Source: Microbacterium hominis (GTDB taxonomy: Bacteria; Actinomycetota; Actinomycetes; Actinomycetales; Microbacteriaceae). Taken from it: a DNA stretch of 64,000 nt. Positions within the stretch are counted from its first letter, which is position 1. Each line of letters starts with the position of its first letter. The stretch covers positions 1,178,001 through 1,242,000 of the forward strand of contig NZ_CP054038.1 in NCBI RefSeq assembly GCF_013282805.1, in the 5' to 3' direction. The position numbers and the translations under genes are program-made. The notes below the pieces were generated by a model. The model was not told the origin of the DNA and searched no databases. It saw nothing but the letters and a program-made list of their open reading frames with translations. Shown here piece after piece: positions 37,097 to 45,414 of this stretch.

Positions 37097-37525
37097 ATGG
37101 CGACGAAGCTGGGCAACATCGTGTTCTACGCCGATGATCCGCCGGCGCTGGCGAGGTTCTGGGCAGAGGTGTTCGGCTATCCGGCGGCCGAGTGGGAAGA
37201 GCCGCTGCGCAGCGAGCTGCTGGCCTCGGGGGTGACCGAGGAGGACCTCGCCAAACGTGGACTGGTCGAAGACCCCGCGGGGGTCGGGCCGCGGTTGTTC
37301 TTCCACCACGCGTCGGGCGCGAAGGCCGGGCGCAACCGTCTCCATCTCGACATCAGCGCCACACCAGGACGTGCTCCCACGCACGAGGAGCTCGAGGCCG
37401 AGAAGGATCGCCTCGTGGCCCTCGGTGCCGAGGTGGTGCGCCTCGTCGACCAGACCTGGGGGCCGTGGCCCGAGCACTACTACCAGCTCCGCGATCCCGA
37501 GGGCAACGAGTTCTGCCTGCAATGA
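37097..37525 (+). CDS. VOC / glyoxalase-like protein
   Basis: A 142-residue protein with paired beta-alpha-beta-beta-beta modules of the vicinal oxygen chelate fold (LGNIVFYADDPPALARFWAEVFG; HLDIS near the middle; LRDPEGNEFCLQ at the end). Such proteins may be dioxygenases, glyoxalases or antibiotic-binding proteins; no substrate can be assigned. Candidate metal ligands are the His in HLDIS and Glu in GNEF. ATG at 37097 has GAGGAG upstream. Confidence 0.85.
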   Translation: MATKLGNIVFYADDPPALARFWAEVFGYPAAEWEEPLRSELLASGVTEEDLAKRGLVEDPAGVGPRLFFHHASGAKAGRNRLHLDISATPGRAPTHEELEAEKDRLVALGAEVVRLVDQTWGPWPEHYYQLRDPEGNEFCLQ

Positions 37526-37538
37526 GGGTGCCGCATCG

Positions 37539-38075
37539 ATGGTGGGGGGCGCCGTGGATGAGGTGACGATCCGCCGCGCGAGCAGCGCCGACGCGCGCGC
37601 CCTCGCGGTGCTCAAGCGCGCGTGGTCCGCGATTTCGTCCAGCGCCGCCGACTCCAGCGCCGCCGACTCCAGCGCCGCCGACCCGCCCGGCGCCGGGGCA
37701 GCGGGCGACGTTGCGGACGAGTTCGCAGAAGACCTCGCGGCCTGGATGCATGACCGCGCAGGCGACGTCGTGGCCGTCATCGCCGAGCGCGGCACCCGGC
37801 CGGTCGGCATGGGATGGCTCGTCGCCTTCGAGCGCGTACCCGACGTGCACGCCCGCGCGCGTCGTGTCGGCGATCTGCAGAGCGTGTTCGTCGTCGCCGA
37901 GGAGCGCGGCAGGGGCGTCGGCACCGCGATCGTGTCGGCGCTGTGCGCGGCCGCCGACGAACGCGGGATCCCTCGCCTCACGGTGAGCTCGAGCGTCCGT
38001 GCGGTCACGCTCTACGAGCGGGCGGGGTTCCAGCGGCGCGACGATGTGCTGGAGAGACGGATGCCGGGGCCGTGA
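37539..38075 (+). CDS. GNAT-family N-acetyltransferase
   Basis: A 178-residue acetyltransferase. The acetyl-CoA loop is visible in LQSVFVVAEERGRGVGTAIV (motif A, RGRGVG), followed by LTVSSSVRAVTLYERAGFQRR (motif B). Near residues 34-48 there is a Ser-Ala-Ala-Asp-Ser repeat encoded by three perfect 15-base DNA repeats. ATG at 37539 is used; GTG at 37554 is an alternative. The substrate is unknown. Confidence 0.85.
   Translation: MVGGAVDEVTIRRASSADARALAVLKRAWSAISSSAADSSAADSSAADPPGAGAAGDVADEFAEDLAAWMHDRAGDVVAVIAERGTRPVGMGWLVAFERVPDVHARARRVGDLQSVFVVAEERGRGVGTAIVSALCAAADERGIPRLTVSSSVRAVTLYERAGFQRRDDVLERRMPGP
37638..37682 (+). repeat. Three perfect 15-base tandem repeats
   Basis: TCCAGCGCCGCCGAC occurs three times in a row inside the acetyltransferase gene. 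The period is a multiple of three, so length changes would keep the frame. Confidence 0.92.
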
Positions 38076-38184
38076 GGTCTCCACGACGAGACCGCGCCGT
38101 CCTCCCGCCCCCACGCGACCACCGTCGGATTCCGCGATCCGGCGAACCTGTGAGGCGCACATCTTGGGGGCGTAACGTTCGATC

Positions 38185-38709
38185 ATGGAGACACAGACAC
38201 GAACGAGCGGCGTCGATGCCGCCACGCTGGGCCTGGGATCAGTGCTGGTGGGTTCGTTGCCTGCTGCGCTGCTGACCGACCACGCCCCCGAGCGGTACAC
38301 GGTGGAGGCCGTGTTCACCCGCCGACCGGAGCGAGACGAGGTGACGGCGATCCTGGGGAGCGAGACGCGCGAGCGTCTCACGACGGCGGGATATCCGACG
38401 GTGGAGGTGACGGTCTCGGATCGACGACTGGAGATCGCGAACACCAGCTTGGAGGAACTCGGCGACGGGCTCGCGACGGTGCTCGCGGATCGGCTGGCCG
38501 AGATCAGTGGAGACGTCCGGGCGCGACGGGATGCTGCCGCAGTGAAGTACCACGATGCGGCGGAGATCGAGCACGTCCGCGCGACCGCGGTGGCGGCGCT
38601 CGCGTCATCGGTCGCCTTTCGCGTCTCTGCGCCGGATCGGGCGCCCGGCGCCGTGACGGACCGGGAGCAGACCGACCGTTGGCGCGGCGAGGGCGGTCAC
38701 GGCCGCTGA
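38185..38709 (+). CDS. Conserved-looking hypothetical protein
   Basis: A 174-residue soluble protein I do not recognise. It begins with a TLGLGSVLVGSLPAALLTD segment, then has an alternating hydrophobic domain (RYTVEAVFTRRPERDEV, TVEVTVSDRRLEIAN) and a charged helical region, ending in a basic tail. Strong third-position GC and a good ATG support coding. Its end overlaps the start of the diacylglycerol-kinase-like gene by 31 bases. Confidence 0.7.
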   Translation: METQTRTSGVDAATLGLGSVLVGSLPAALLTDHAPERYTVEAVFTRRPERDEVTAILGSETRERLTTAGYPTVEVTVSDRRLEIANTSLEELGDGLATVLADRLAEISGDVRARRDAAAVKYHDAAEIEHVRATAVAALASSVAFRVSAPDRAPGAVTDREQTDRWRGEGGHGR

Positions 38710-39704
38710 GCGCGACAGGAACGGCGGAGACGCCGAGCGGAAGTCGGCAACCGCACGCGGCGGTGGTCTACAACCCGACCAAGGCACCCTTGCAGCGCCT
38801 TCGCACGGCGGTCGCCGAGCATGAGCGTCGCCGGGGGTGGAGACCGACGCGCTGGTACGAGACCGCAGGCGATGATGCCGGACGAGCAGCCGCGCGCCGC
38901 GCCGCAGACGGCGATCCGGAGGTCGTGATCGTCGCCGGCGGAGACGGCACCGTGCGCGCCGTCGCCGACGTTCTGCGCGAGACCGGCATGCCGATCGCAT
39001 TGGTTCCCTCCGGCACGGGGAACCTGCTCGCCCGGTTCCTCGGCACGCCCCTCAACGACGTCTCCGCCAGCGTGTCGGCGGCCTTCACAGGCGTCGATCG
39101 CGCGGTCGACGTCGGTGTCGCGGAGATCGAGGACGAGGAGGGTGTCCGACGTACGCACGTGTTCATGGTGATGGCGGGAATCGGCCTCGATGCCCAGATG
39201 GCCCATGACACCAGCGCGATCGCGAAGAAGCACCTCGGATGGCTCGCCTACGTCACACCGATCGCACGATCGATCATCGCGAATCGGCTCTTCCACCTCG
39301 TCTACCGTGTCGACGGCGGACGCACGAGGTCGACCCGCGCGCACACGGTCATCGTCGGCAACTGCGGAACGCTCACGGGGAACATGCTCCTGATCCCCGC
39401 AGCGGTGATCGACGACGGGCTCCTCGACGTCGTCCTCATGCGCCCGGCCGGCCCCTTCGGGTGGGCGAAGATCGGAACGCGGTTCACGCTGCAGAGCGCC
39501 GCCCGCCGCTCGAGGATCACCCGGCGATGGCTCTCGCGCTCCCCGGACCTCCATTCGCTCGCCTACGTCCAGGGCAGACGCTTCGACGCCCGCTTCGACA
39601 CGCCGCACGCCGTGGAACTGGACGGCGACCCGTTCGGGCACATCGTCCGGGCGCGCATCAGCGTGAGGCCGGGAGCCCTGCGTATACGCGGCGCGGCGAC
39701 GTGA
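38679..39704 (+). CDS. Diacylglycerol/lipid kinase-family protein
   Basis: A 341-residue protein of the DAGK catalytic family, which phosphorylates diacylglycerol, sphingoid bases or related lipids at the membrane. Nucleotide-binding motifs are VVYNPTK (about 29), VIVAGGDGTVRAVADVL (about 83) and VPSGTGNLLARFL (about 108). The second domain is also present (VMAGIGLDAQM, VELDGDP). The TTG start at 38679 lies inside the upstream gene; no in-frame ATG precedes the first conserved motif. Confidence 0.87.
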   Translation: MARRGRSRPLSATGTAETPSGSRQPHAAVVYNPTKAPLQRLRTAVAEHERRRGWRPTRWYETAGDDAGRAAARRAADGDPEVVIVAGGDGTVRAVADVLRETGMPIALVPSGTGNLLARFLGTPLNDVSASVSAAFTGVDRAVDVGVAEIEDEEGVRRTHVFMVMAGIGLDAQMAHDTSAIAKKHLGWLAYVTPIARSIIANRLFHLVYRVDGGRTRSTRAHTVIVGNCGTLTGNMLLIPAAVIDDGLLDVVLMRPAGPFGWAKIGTRFTLQSAARRSRITRRWLSRSPDLHSLAYVQGRRFDARFDTPHAVELDGDPFGHIVRARISVRPGALRIRGAAT

Positions 39705-39824
39705 TCGACCCCGGCTGCGGCTGACGCTGAGACCCGCCACCGCCCCCACGGCGCGGTGTACGATCGCGTCAAGGGCACCAAGACCCAGCGCCTGGCCATT
39801 TCGACCCGAACGGCGGCGCACGCG

Positions 39825-40529
39825 ATGCCCACGACAGCCGGTCAAGATTCCTCCGGCGATCCCTTCGCACTCGTGGCGGCTGCACTCGCTGACGGAGAGA
39901 ACGGCGACCTGTGCTCGCCGTTGCGGGCCGCCGTCTCGATGCCCGGTGCGGTGGTCTCCACCCTCGGCGCGCCGATGGGTTCGCAGACGCTGTGCGCCAG
40001 CACCAGGCTCGGCGCACAGATCGACGAGATCCAGATCGACCTCGGCGAGGGTCCGTCGTGGGAGGCGCTGCGCACGCGGCATCCCGTCACCGCCTCCGAC
40101 CTCCAGGTCGACGGCGGGGCGCGATGGCCGGGCGCGTGGGCGGCGCTTCGCGAACTCGACGTGGGGGCGCTGTTCGCCTTCCCCCTGTTCGTCAGCACGC
40201 TGGGGATCGGGTCGATCGCCCTGTACTCCGTGACAGCTCGCGACCTGTCCGCGGCGGACATCGAACGGATGCGGAGCCTCGCCGTCGTCGTCTCGGCCAT
40301 GCTGCTGAGGCGCGCGCTGAGCCGCCTCGAGGAGACCGACGACGCCGCGGAGGAGCGGCGGTACTCGCGTCGCGAGGTGCACCAGGCGACCGGAATGGTC
40401 GCGGCCAGGAACGGGATCGGGGTGGACGATGCCCTCCTGCTGCTGCGCGGTCATGCATACGGAGAAGGTCGTTCCGTGCGCGAGGTCGCGGCCGACGTGA
40501 TCTCCCGCCGGCTCGACCTGGGTCTATGA
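39825..40529 (+). CDS. GAF-ANTAR regulator 1
   Basis: A 234-residue sensor with an N-terminal GAF domain and a C-terminal ANTAR RNA-binding domain (RREVHQATGMVAARNGIGVDDALLLLRG). ANTAR proteins act as antiterminators by binding two-hairpin RNA motifs. GAF domains bind small molecules. ATG at 39825 is preferred; a GTG at 39756 would add 23 residues. A second GAF-ANTAR gene follows after 24 bases, probably in one operon. No ANTAR target hairpins were recognised nearby. Confidence 0.88.
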   Translation: MPTTAGQDSSGDPFALVAAALADGENGDLCSPLRAAVSMPGAVVSTLGAPMGSQTLCASTRLGAQIDEIQIDLGEGPSWEALRTRHPVTASDLQVDGGARWPGAWAALRELDVGALFAFPLFVSTLGIGSIALYSVTARDLSAADIERMRSLAVVVSAMLLRRALSRLEETDDAAEERRYSRREVHQATGMVAARNGIGVDDALLLLRGHAYGEGRSVREVAADVISRRLDLGL

Positions 40530-40553
40530 GATGTCACGGCTTAGGATGACGAC

Positions 40554-41267
40554 ATGACGGCGCTCACCCGCGAGCATCAGCTGCTGGGAACCTTCGTCAC
40601 CCTGGCGGATTCCCTGGTCGACGACTTCGACGTCGTCGATGTGCTCCAGCGCCTCGTCGATGACTGCATCTCGCTCTTCGACGCGTCGGCGGCCGGCATC
40701 CTCCTTCTGAGTCCGTCCAACGAGCTCGAGGTGATCGTCTCCACCAGCGAGCGGAGCGAACTCGTCGAGCTGATGCAGCTGCGCGTCGGCGCTGGCCCGT
40801 GCGTGGAGGCGGCAACCACCGGTGAGGTCGTCTCAGTGGAGGACATCGACCAGATCGCCCACCGCTGGCCCACGTTCGCCGCCGATGCGCGAGCGTCGGG
40901 ATTCTCCGCGATCCACGCGATTCCGCTGCGACTGCGCGACTCGACTCTGGGCTCGTTGAACCTCTTCCGCGAGGAGTCCGGTGCGCTGGATGCCGCCGAC
41001 GCGGCCTCCGCGCGGGCGCTGGCCGACATCGCGACCATCAGCATCCTGCAGCAGCGACGTGTCGAGGAGTCCGAGCTCGCGCAGGCGCAGCTCCAGCGCG
41101 CGCTGGACAGCCGGGTGATCATCGAGCAGGCCAAGGGGTACCTCGCTCAGCGTCAGGACATCGATATGGATGAGGCGTTCAGTCGGATCCGCAACCACGC
41201 GCGGTCCACCCAGACGCGGATCAGCGTGGTCGCCGCCGACGTCGTCGCCGGGCGTCTCGCACTCTGA
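40554..41267 (+). CDS. GAF-ANTAR regulator 2
   Basis: A 237-residue protein with a GAF domain (about 20-165: LVDDCISLFDASAAGILLL, GPCVEAATTGEVV, AIPLRLRDSTLGSLNLF) and an ANTAR domain (SRVIIEQAKGYLAQRQDIDM). The ANTAR residues are closer to the family consensus than in the first copy. The close pairing suggests joint sensing or heterodimers. It is convergent with the desaturase gene, 19 bases away. Confidence 0.9.
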   Translation: MTALTREHQLLGTFVTLADSLVDDFDVVDVLQRLVDDCISLFDASAAGILLLSPSNELEVIVSTSERSELVELMQLRVGAGPCVEAATTGEVVSVEDIDQIAHRWPTFAADARASGFSAIHAIPLRLRDSTLGSLNLFREESGALDAADAASARALADIATISILQQRRVEESELAQAQLQRALDSRVIIEQAKGYLAQRQDIDMDEAFSRIRNHARSTQTRISVVAADVVAGRLAL

Positions 41268-41286
41268 CCCGAGAAACCCGACGCGG

Positions 41287-42387
41287 CTACACGGCCTGCC
41301 GCTGCTGGAGCAGCGGGCACTCGAAGGGGTCCCGCTCGCCGAGTCCCACTCGGTTGATGTAGCGGACGACGATCGCATACGACTGCCAGAGGCCGGTCTG
41401 CGTATACGGCACCCCGTGTTCCTGACAGTAGGCGCGGATCATGCCCGACGCCTGCCGCAGGTGCGGGCGAGGCATCGACGGGAAGAGGTGGTGCTCGATC
41501 TGGTAGTTGAGCCCGCCCATCACGGTGTCCAGCACCCGGCTGCCGCGGATGTTGCGGCTCATGAGCACCTGGCGGCGCAGGAAGTCGACCTTCACGTCGG
41601 CGGGGACCAGCGGCATCCCCTTGTGGTTCGGCGCGAAGGACATCCCCATGTAGACGCCGAACAGGCCGAGCTGGATGCCGAGGAAGGCGAAAGCGATCCC
41701 CGGCGAGAGCACCAGGAACACGAGCACGAGGAACCCGATGAGCCGCACCGCGAGGAAGGCGATCTCGATCGGACGCCGGCGCAGCTGCTCACGGGCGAAG
41801 ACGCGACGCACGCTCGAGGCGTGGAGGGAGAGCCCTTCGAGCAGCAGGATCGGGAAGAACAGCACGCCCTGGTGGGCGATCAGCCAGCGCAGCGGCCCGC
41901 TGCGGCTGGCACGTCGACGATCGGCCTGGTCCGGGGTGAAGGCGATGACGGGGAGTTCGATGTCGGGGTCGCTGCCGATCTTGTTGGGATTGGCGTGGTG
42001 CCGCGTGTGTTTGTGCTGCCACCAGCCGTAGCTCATCCCGACGAGGAGATTGCCGATGACGAGGGTGGTCCAGTCGTTCCACCGGCCCGAGCGGAAGATC
42101 TGTCGGTGGGCGGCATCGTGGCCGAGCATCGCGACCTGGGTGAGCACGACGGCGAGGGCGGCGGCCGTCACCAGCTGCCACCAGGTGTCGCCGAGAAGCA
42201 CGAAGACGGTGAGCACGACCGCGATGACGATCGGCGCCGCGATGAGCTTGGTCCAGTAGTAGCCGTAGCGGCGCCGCATCAGGCCGCTCCCGGTCACCAT
42301 CCGCGAAAGCTCGGTGTAGTGGTTGGGTGCCTTCGACGTCGTGGATCGCACGGGCGACGCGGCGGGCCCGGAACTGGTGACGGCCAT
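41287..42387 (-). CDS. Membrane fatty acid desaturase
   Basis: A 366-residue di-iron desaturase that inserts double bonds into membrane fatty acids. The three His boxes are HDAAH, HKHTRHH and QIEHHLFP (the Q-type third box common in acyl-lipid front-end and omega desaturases). Four predicted transmembrane helices surround them. ATG at 42387 with GGGAG upstream is preferred over an in-frame start nine codons earlier. It may adjust membrane fluidity. Confidence 0.93.
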   Translation of the reverse strand: MAVTSSGPAASPVRSTTSKAPNHYTELSRMVTGSGLMRRRYGYYWTKLIAAPIVIAVVLTVFVLLGDTWWQLVTAAALAVVLTQVAMLGHDAAHRQIFRSGRWNDWTTLVIGNLLVGMSYGWWQHKHTRHHANPNKIGSDPDIELPVIAFTPDQADRRRASRSGPLRWLIAHQGVLFFPILLLEGLSLHASSVRRVFAREQLRRRPIEIAFLAVRLIGFLVLVFLVLSPGIAFAFLGIQLGLFGVYMGMSFAPNHKGMPLVPADVKVDFLRRQVLMSRNIRGSRVLDTVMGGLNYQIEHHLFPSMPRPHLRQASGMIRAYCQEHGVPYTQTGLWQSYAIVVRYINRVGLGERDPFECPLLQQRQAV

Positions 42388-42542
42388 CGTCGGCTCCCTG
42401 CACTCGATGCACACAGAGTGTGTGCGCCGATGACGGGGTCCGGGCCATCTCCCTTCAGGCTACGCCTGATTCCGGTCGTGCGCGTGGGTGTGCAGGAGAT
42501 GTCCAGGCGATGGGTTCGTCCTCGCGGACCGTTGCGCCCTCC

Positions 42543-42593
42543 GTGCGGTGAGACGGGCCGCGCGGTGAGACGGGCCGTGCGGTGAGACGAGCG
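42543..42593. repeat. Three 17-base tandem repeats
   Basis: Three adjacent copies of G(T/C)GCGGTGAGACGGGCC, the last with two changes, in the gap between the desaturase and GH130 genes. Most of 42388-42644 has no other recognisable feature apart from a 7-base hairpin at 42409-42425. Confidence 0.85.
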
Positions 42594-42644
42594 CCGACCG
42601 GCCCGCCTGTGAGCGCGTACATGTGCGGCGCGTAGGGTCCGAGC

Positions 42645-42887
42645 ATGAGCAGACAACCTCCCGAGGACCAGACGCCCGATGAGCAGCGCACAGCGCGGGA
42701 CGCACGGTGGGCGAGGACGACGAGCATGCACTGGCGCACGCGCGTGCCCACGGCGCCGACCTCGGCCCGGGCCGACGAGTACTACGAGTTCCGGGCGACG
42801 AAGCCGACCGAGATTCCGTCGCAGTCTCCGCGTGGACCGGAGCGTCCGACCTCGCCGACGTGGACGGGGTCCGCGAGCGGCGCGTGA
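42645..42887 (+). CDS. Small hypothetical protein
   Basis: An 80-residue reading frame starting MSRQPPEDQTPDEQRTARDA, rich in Pro, Arg and Thr. The third-position GC is high, but another frame across the second half is also open and has a more protein-like composition, so this could be a frameshifted gene or no gene at all. No family is recognised. It is convergent with the GH130 gene. Confidence 0.33.
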   Translation: MSRQPPEDQTPDEQRTARDARWARTTSMHWRTRVPTAPTSARADEYYEFRATKPTEIPSQSPRGPERPTSPTWTGSASGA

Positions 42888-42925
42888 CGGCCGTCCCACC
42901 CCGGCATTCGCAGCCGCGCGCAGGC

Positions 42926-44383
42926 CTATGGCGCCAGCTGCGCCAGCAGGTCGTCGACGCCGATGGAGCATACCCCGATCCGCGAGTCCCCGATGCCGAT
43001 CGGGATCCAGATCACGTCGTCCACGATGAGCCCGCCGCACGAGTACACGACGTTCGGGACGTAGCCGTCGCGACGATCGTCGACCGGCTGCAGGATCGGC
43101 GTGGCCGTCCGCCCGCGCACGATCGTGGGGTCGTGGAGATCGAGGAGCAGCGCTCCGAGGGAGTAACGGCGCATCGGGCCTACGCCATGGACGAGGACGA
43201 TCCAGCCGTGCGGCGTCTCCAGCGGCGGGCCGCAGTTGCCGGTCTGGACGATCTCCCAGGGTTCCACGGGGGCATGGATGATCCCGGCCTGGTGCCAGAT
43301 CACGCCGTCCTGCGACTCGGCCAGCGAGATGCTCTCACCGCCGGTCCGGCTCAGCGCGAGGTACCTGCCGTCCACGGGCCGCGGAAAGAGTGCCATCCCC
43401 TTGTCCTGAGCGGCATCGCCGGTCAGTCGATGGATGTCGAACCCGCGCAGATCCGGGGTGACGATCAGCCGCGGCGCGATGTCGCGCCCGTCATACGCGG
43501 TGTAGGTCCCGCGGTAGTGGACCGCGCCGGCGAGGTCGGTGAATCGCACGAATCGCGCATCCTCCATCCCGTGCCGCTCCTCGGCAGCCACCGGCGTGAG
43601 CACCCGCTGGCTGAGGGCGGTCTCGGGGGCGAACACGGCGCGATAGGCGGAGTTCGCCAGCTGGCGCAGCTCCTCGATATGACCGAAGCTGTCGGCCCGC
43701 CGCGCCAGCGCACTCGGCAAGGCGGCCACCGACGTCTCGATATCCGACGCGGTGAACCGCTCCGGGAGGTCACGCAGCACGCTGTGCGAGATCTCGTTGA
43801 CGATGCCCTCGTCCTCCAGCGCGGCACGGAAGTGCACGGCGCTCCAGTCGCCTTCCTCGATGGTCGCTCGCCAGAGCGGCAGGGTCCGCTCCGCGAAGGT
43901 CCAGCACCGTCCCGGACCGATGGTCGCCTCGGCGAACTCGATCGAGGAGCGGTGGCCCTCTCCGATGGCGCGGAGGGCGATCGCGACGCGCACCTGCCCG
44001 GGCAGAAGTCCCGACTGGTCGGGGTGCTCGACCGCACTCGGGTTGCACAGAGCCGCCCCCTCGACGGCGTATTCCGACGTGAAGCCGGCGCCGAGCACCC
44101 GTCGTCGCTCGAGGCTGACATCGACCGGGTCGGCCAGACGTGAGCTCACGACATCGGCGTTGTCGAGGAACAGCTCGTCGACGCGCGGATGCCGCGCGCC
44201 GAAGTCGCGCGTCAACTCCGCTGCGAGCACAGCGACTCGGTCGGCGGGGATCGCCAGCACGCGCGCGACGATCTCGGCGGCGCGCGAGTGGTGCGCGGAC
44301 CACTCCTCGCCGGGAAGGAACAGCTGCGCGATCACCCGATCCGGCTGCGCTGTCAGCTCCGCCGCGTGCAATCGGGCGGTCAT
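42926..44383 (-). CDS. GH130-family mannoside phosphorylase-like enzyme
   Basis: A 485-residue protein: an N-terminal helical region (about 1-240) and a five-bladed propeller of the GH130 type (about 250-485), with the hallmark RHGMEDARFVRF, then VDGRYLALSRTGGESI, GNCGPPLETPHGWIVLVHG and VVYSCGGL. GH130 enzymes phosphorolyse or hydrolyse beta-mannosides. It overlaps the upstream toroid-protein gene by four bases and ends a glycosyltransferase operon. The N-terminal extension is longer than in minimal GH130 enzymes. Substrate is not known. Confidence 0.87.
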   Translation of the reverse strand: MTARLHAAELTAQPDRVIAQLFLPGEEWSAHHSRAAEIVARVLAIPADRVAVLAAELTRDFGARHPRVDELFLDNADVVSSRLADPVDVSLERRRVLGAGFTSEYAVEGAALCNPSAVEHPDQSGLLPGQVRVAIALRAIGEGHRSSIEFAEATIGPGRCWTFAERTLPLWRATIEEGDWSAVHFRAALEDEGIVNEISHSVLRDLPERFTASDIETSVAALPSALARRADSFGHIEELRQLANSAYRAVFAPETALSQRVLTPVAAEERHGMEDARFVRFTDLAGAVHYRGTYTAYDGRDIAPRLIVTPDLRGFDIHRLTGDAAQDKGMALFPRPVDGRYLALSRTGGESISLAESQDGVIWHQAGIIHAPVEPWEIVQTGNCGPPLETPHGWIVLVHGVGPMRRYSLGALLLDLHDPTIVRGRTATPILQPVDDRRDGYVPNVVYSCGGLIVDDVIWIPIGIGDSRIGVCSIGVDDLLAQLAP

Positions 44384-45414
44384 GGCCGGCTCGACTCACC
44401 GTGCCGGGCCGCCTGCTGGTACGTGCTCAGTGCCGCCAGCGTCGACTCGGCCCCGCGGTTCTCGTTCCGGCCGGCCCGTTCGAGCCCGTCGAAGCCGGCG
44501 CCGGTGCGATCATCGAACATGACCGTGTCGCTGTCGTTGAGCCCGGTGAACCAACGCCAGGCGAGGCCGATCGGGGGGAGCCAGGCGGGATCGTCGGTCA
44601 ACGCGTAGGCGGTGGCGCACGCGTCGGCGAGCGCGGCGAGTTCGATGGGCTGCTGATCGAACGAGGGTCCGCTCTCGCCCGGCCCCCGCCCTCCCGTTCC
44701 CGTCACGGAGAACATGCCGTCCGACATCTCGACCGAGAGCAGGAAGCGCAGCATGCTCACACCCCGCTGCGTGGCATCGGCATCACCGAGGGCATGCCCC
44801 GCGGCGATCAGGGCTTCCGCGATGGAGGCGTTCCCGTAGGCGAGACGGCGCTCGGGCCAGAACCAGGTCGGATCCGCGGGCACGGGCACCGCGGCCACGA
44901 ACTCGCGGAGCAGAGTGCGGGCGATGTGGTCGTCTGCTCTTACGCGCACGACCTGAGCGGCGCCGAGTGCTGCGAAGGCCAGAGTGCGCAGGCTCGTCGA
45001 CCGCGCGCGGGCGGCGATCCGGAACGAGCGCAGCGCGCGAGCGCGGGTCCAGGGATCGCCCCGCTGCGCGGCGATGGTGCCGAGCGCCCACAGCAGCCGT
45101 CCCCACCAGTCGCCCATCGCGGGCGCGTCGGACCAGTCGCCGGCGGCGCTCATGCGATTGTGCGCGAGCCCGTCGGGTCGCACGGCCGATTCGAGGAAGC
45201 GCAGATAGATGACGGCGAGCTCTCGGAGCCCGACGGTCTGCTGCGGTTCACGCGCCACCACGATCAGCGCCCGGGCGACGTCATCGACGCAGTAGCCGTG
45301 CTCGCGGCGCGGTGCGTCGAGGTGAGCGTGCTCGAAGATGCCGTTGTGGTCGGTCAGTGCGCTGAGGTGCCCATACGACGGTGACGGATTCTGCGGACCG
45401 GCTGTGCCCTTCAT
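44380..45414 (-). CDS. Alpha/alpha-toroid protein of a glycan cluster
   Basis: A 344-residue helical-repeat protein resembling the six-hairpin toroid modules that accompany bacterial group 1 glycosyltransferases. The N-terminus has LTDHNGIFEHAHLDAPRREH (residues about 20-39) then GYCVDDVARALIV, and later WFWPERRLAYGNASIAEALI. It may bind or cleave a glycan. No catalytic pair is assigned. ATG at 45414 overlaps the glycosyltransferase stop (ATGA); the longer frame upstream is not supported. Confidence 0.7.
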   Translation of the reverse strand: MKGTAGPQNPSPSYGHLSALTDHNGIFEHAHLDAPRREHGYCVDDVARALIVVAREPQQTVGLRELAVIYLRFLESAVRPDGLAHNRMSAAGDWSDAPAMGDWWGRLLWALGTIAAQRGDPWTRARALRSFRIAARARSTSLRTLAFAALGAAQVVRVRADDHIARTLLREFVAAVPVPADPTWFWPERRLAYGNASIAEALIAAGHALGDADATQRGVSMLRFLLSVEMSDGMFSVTGTGGRGPGESGPSFDQQPIELAALADACATAYALTDDPAWLPPIGLAWRWFTGLNDSDTVMFDDRTGAGFDGLERAGRNENRGAESTLAALSTYQQAARHGESSRP

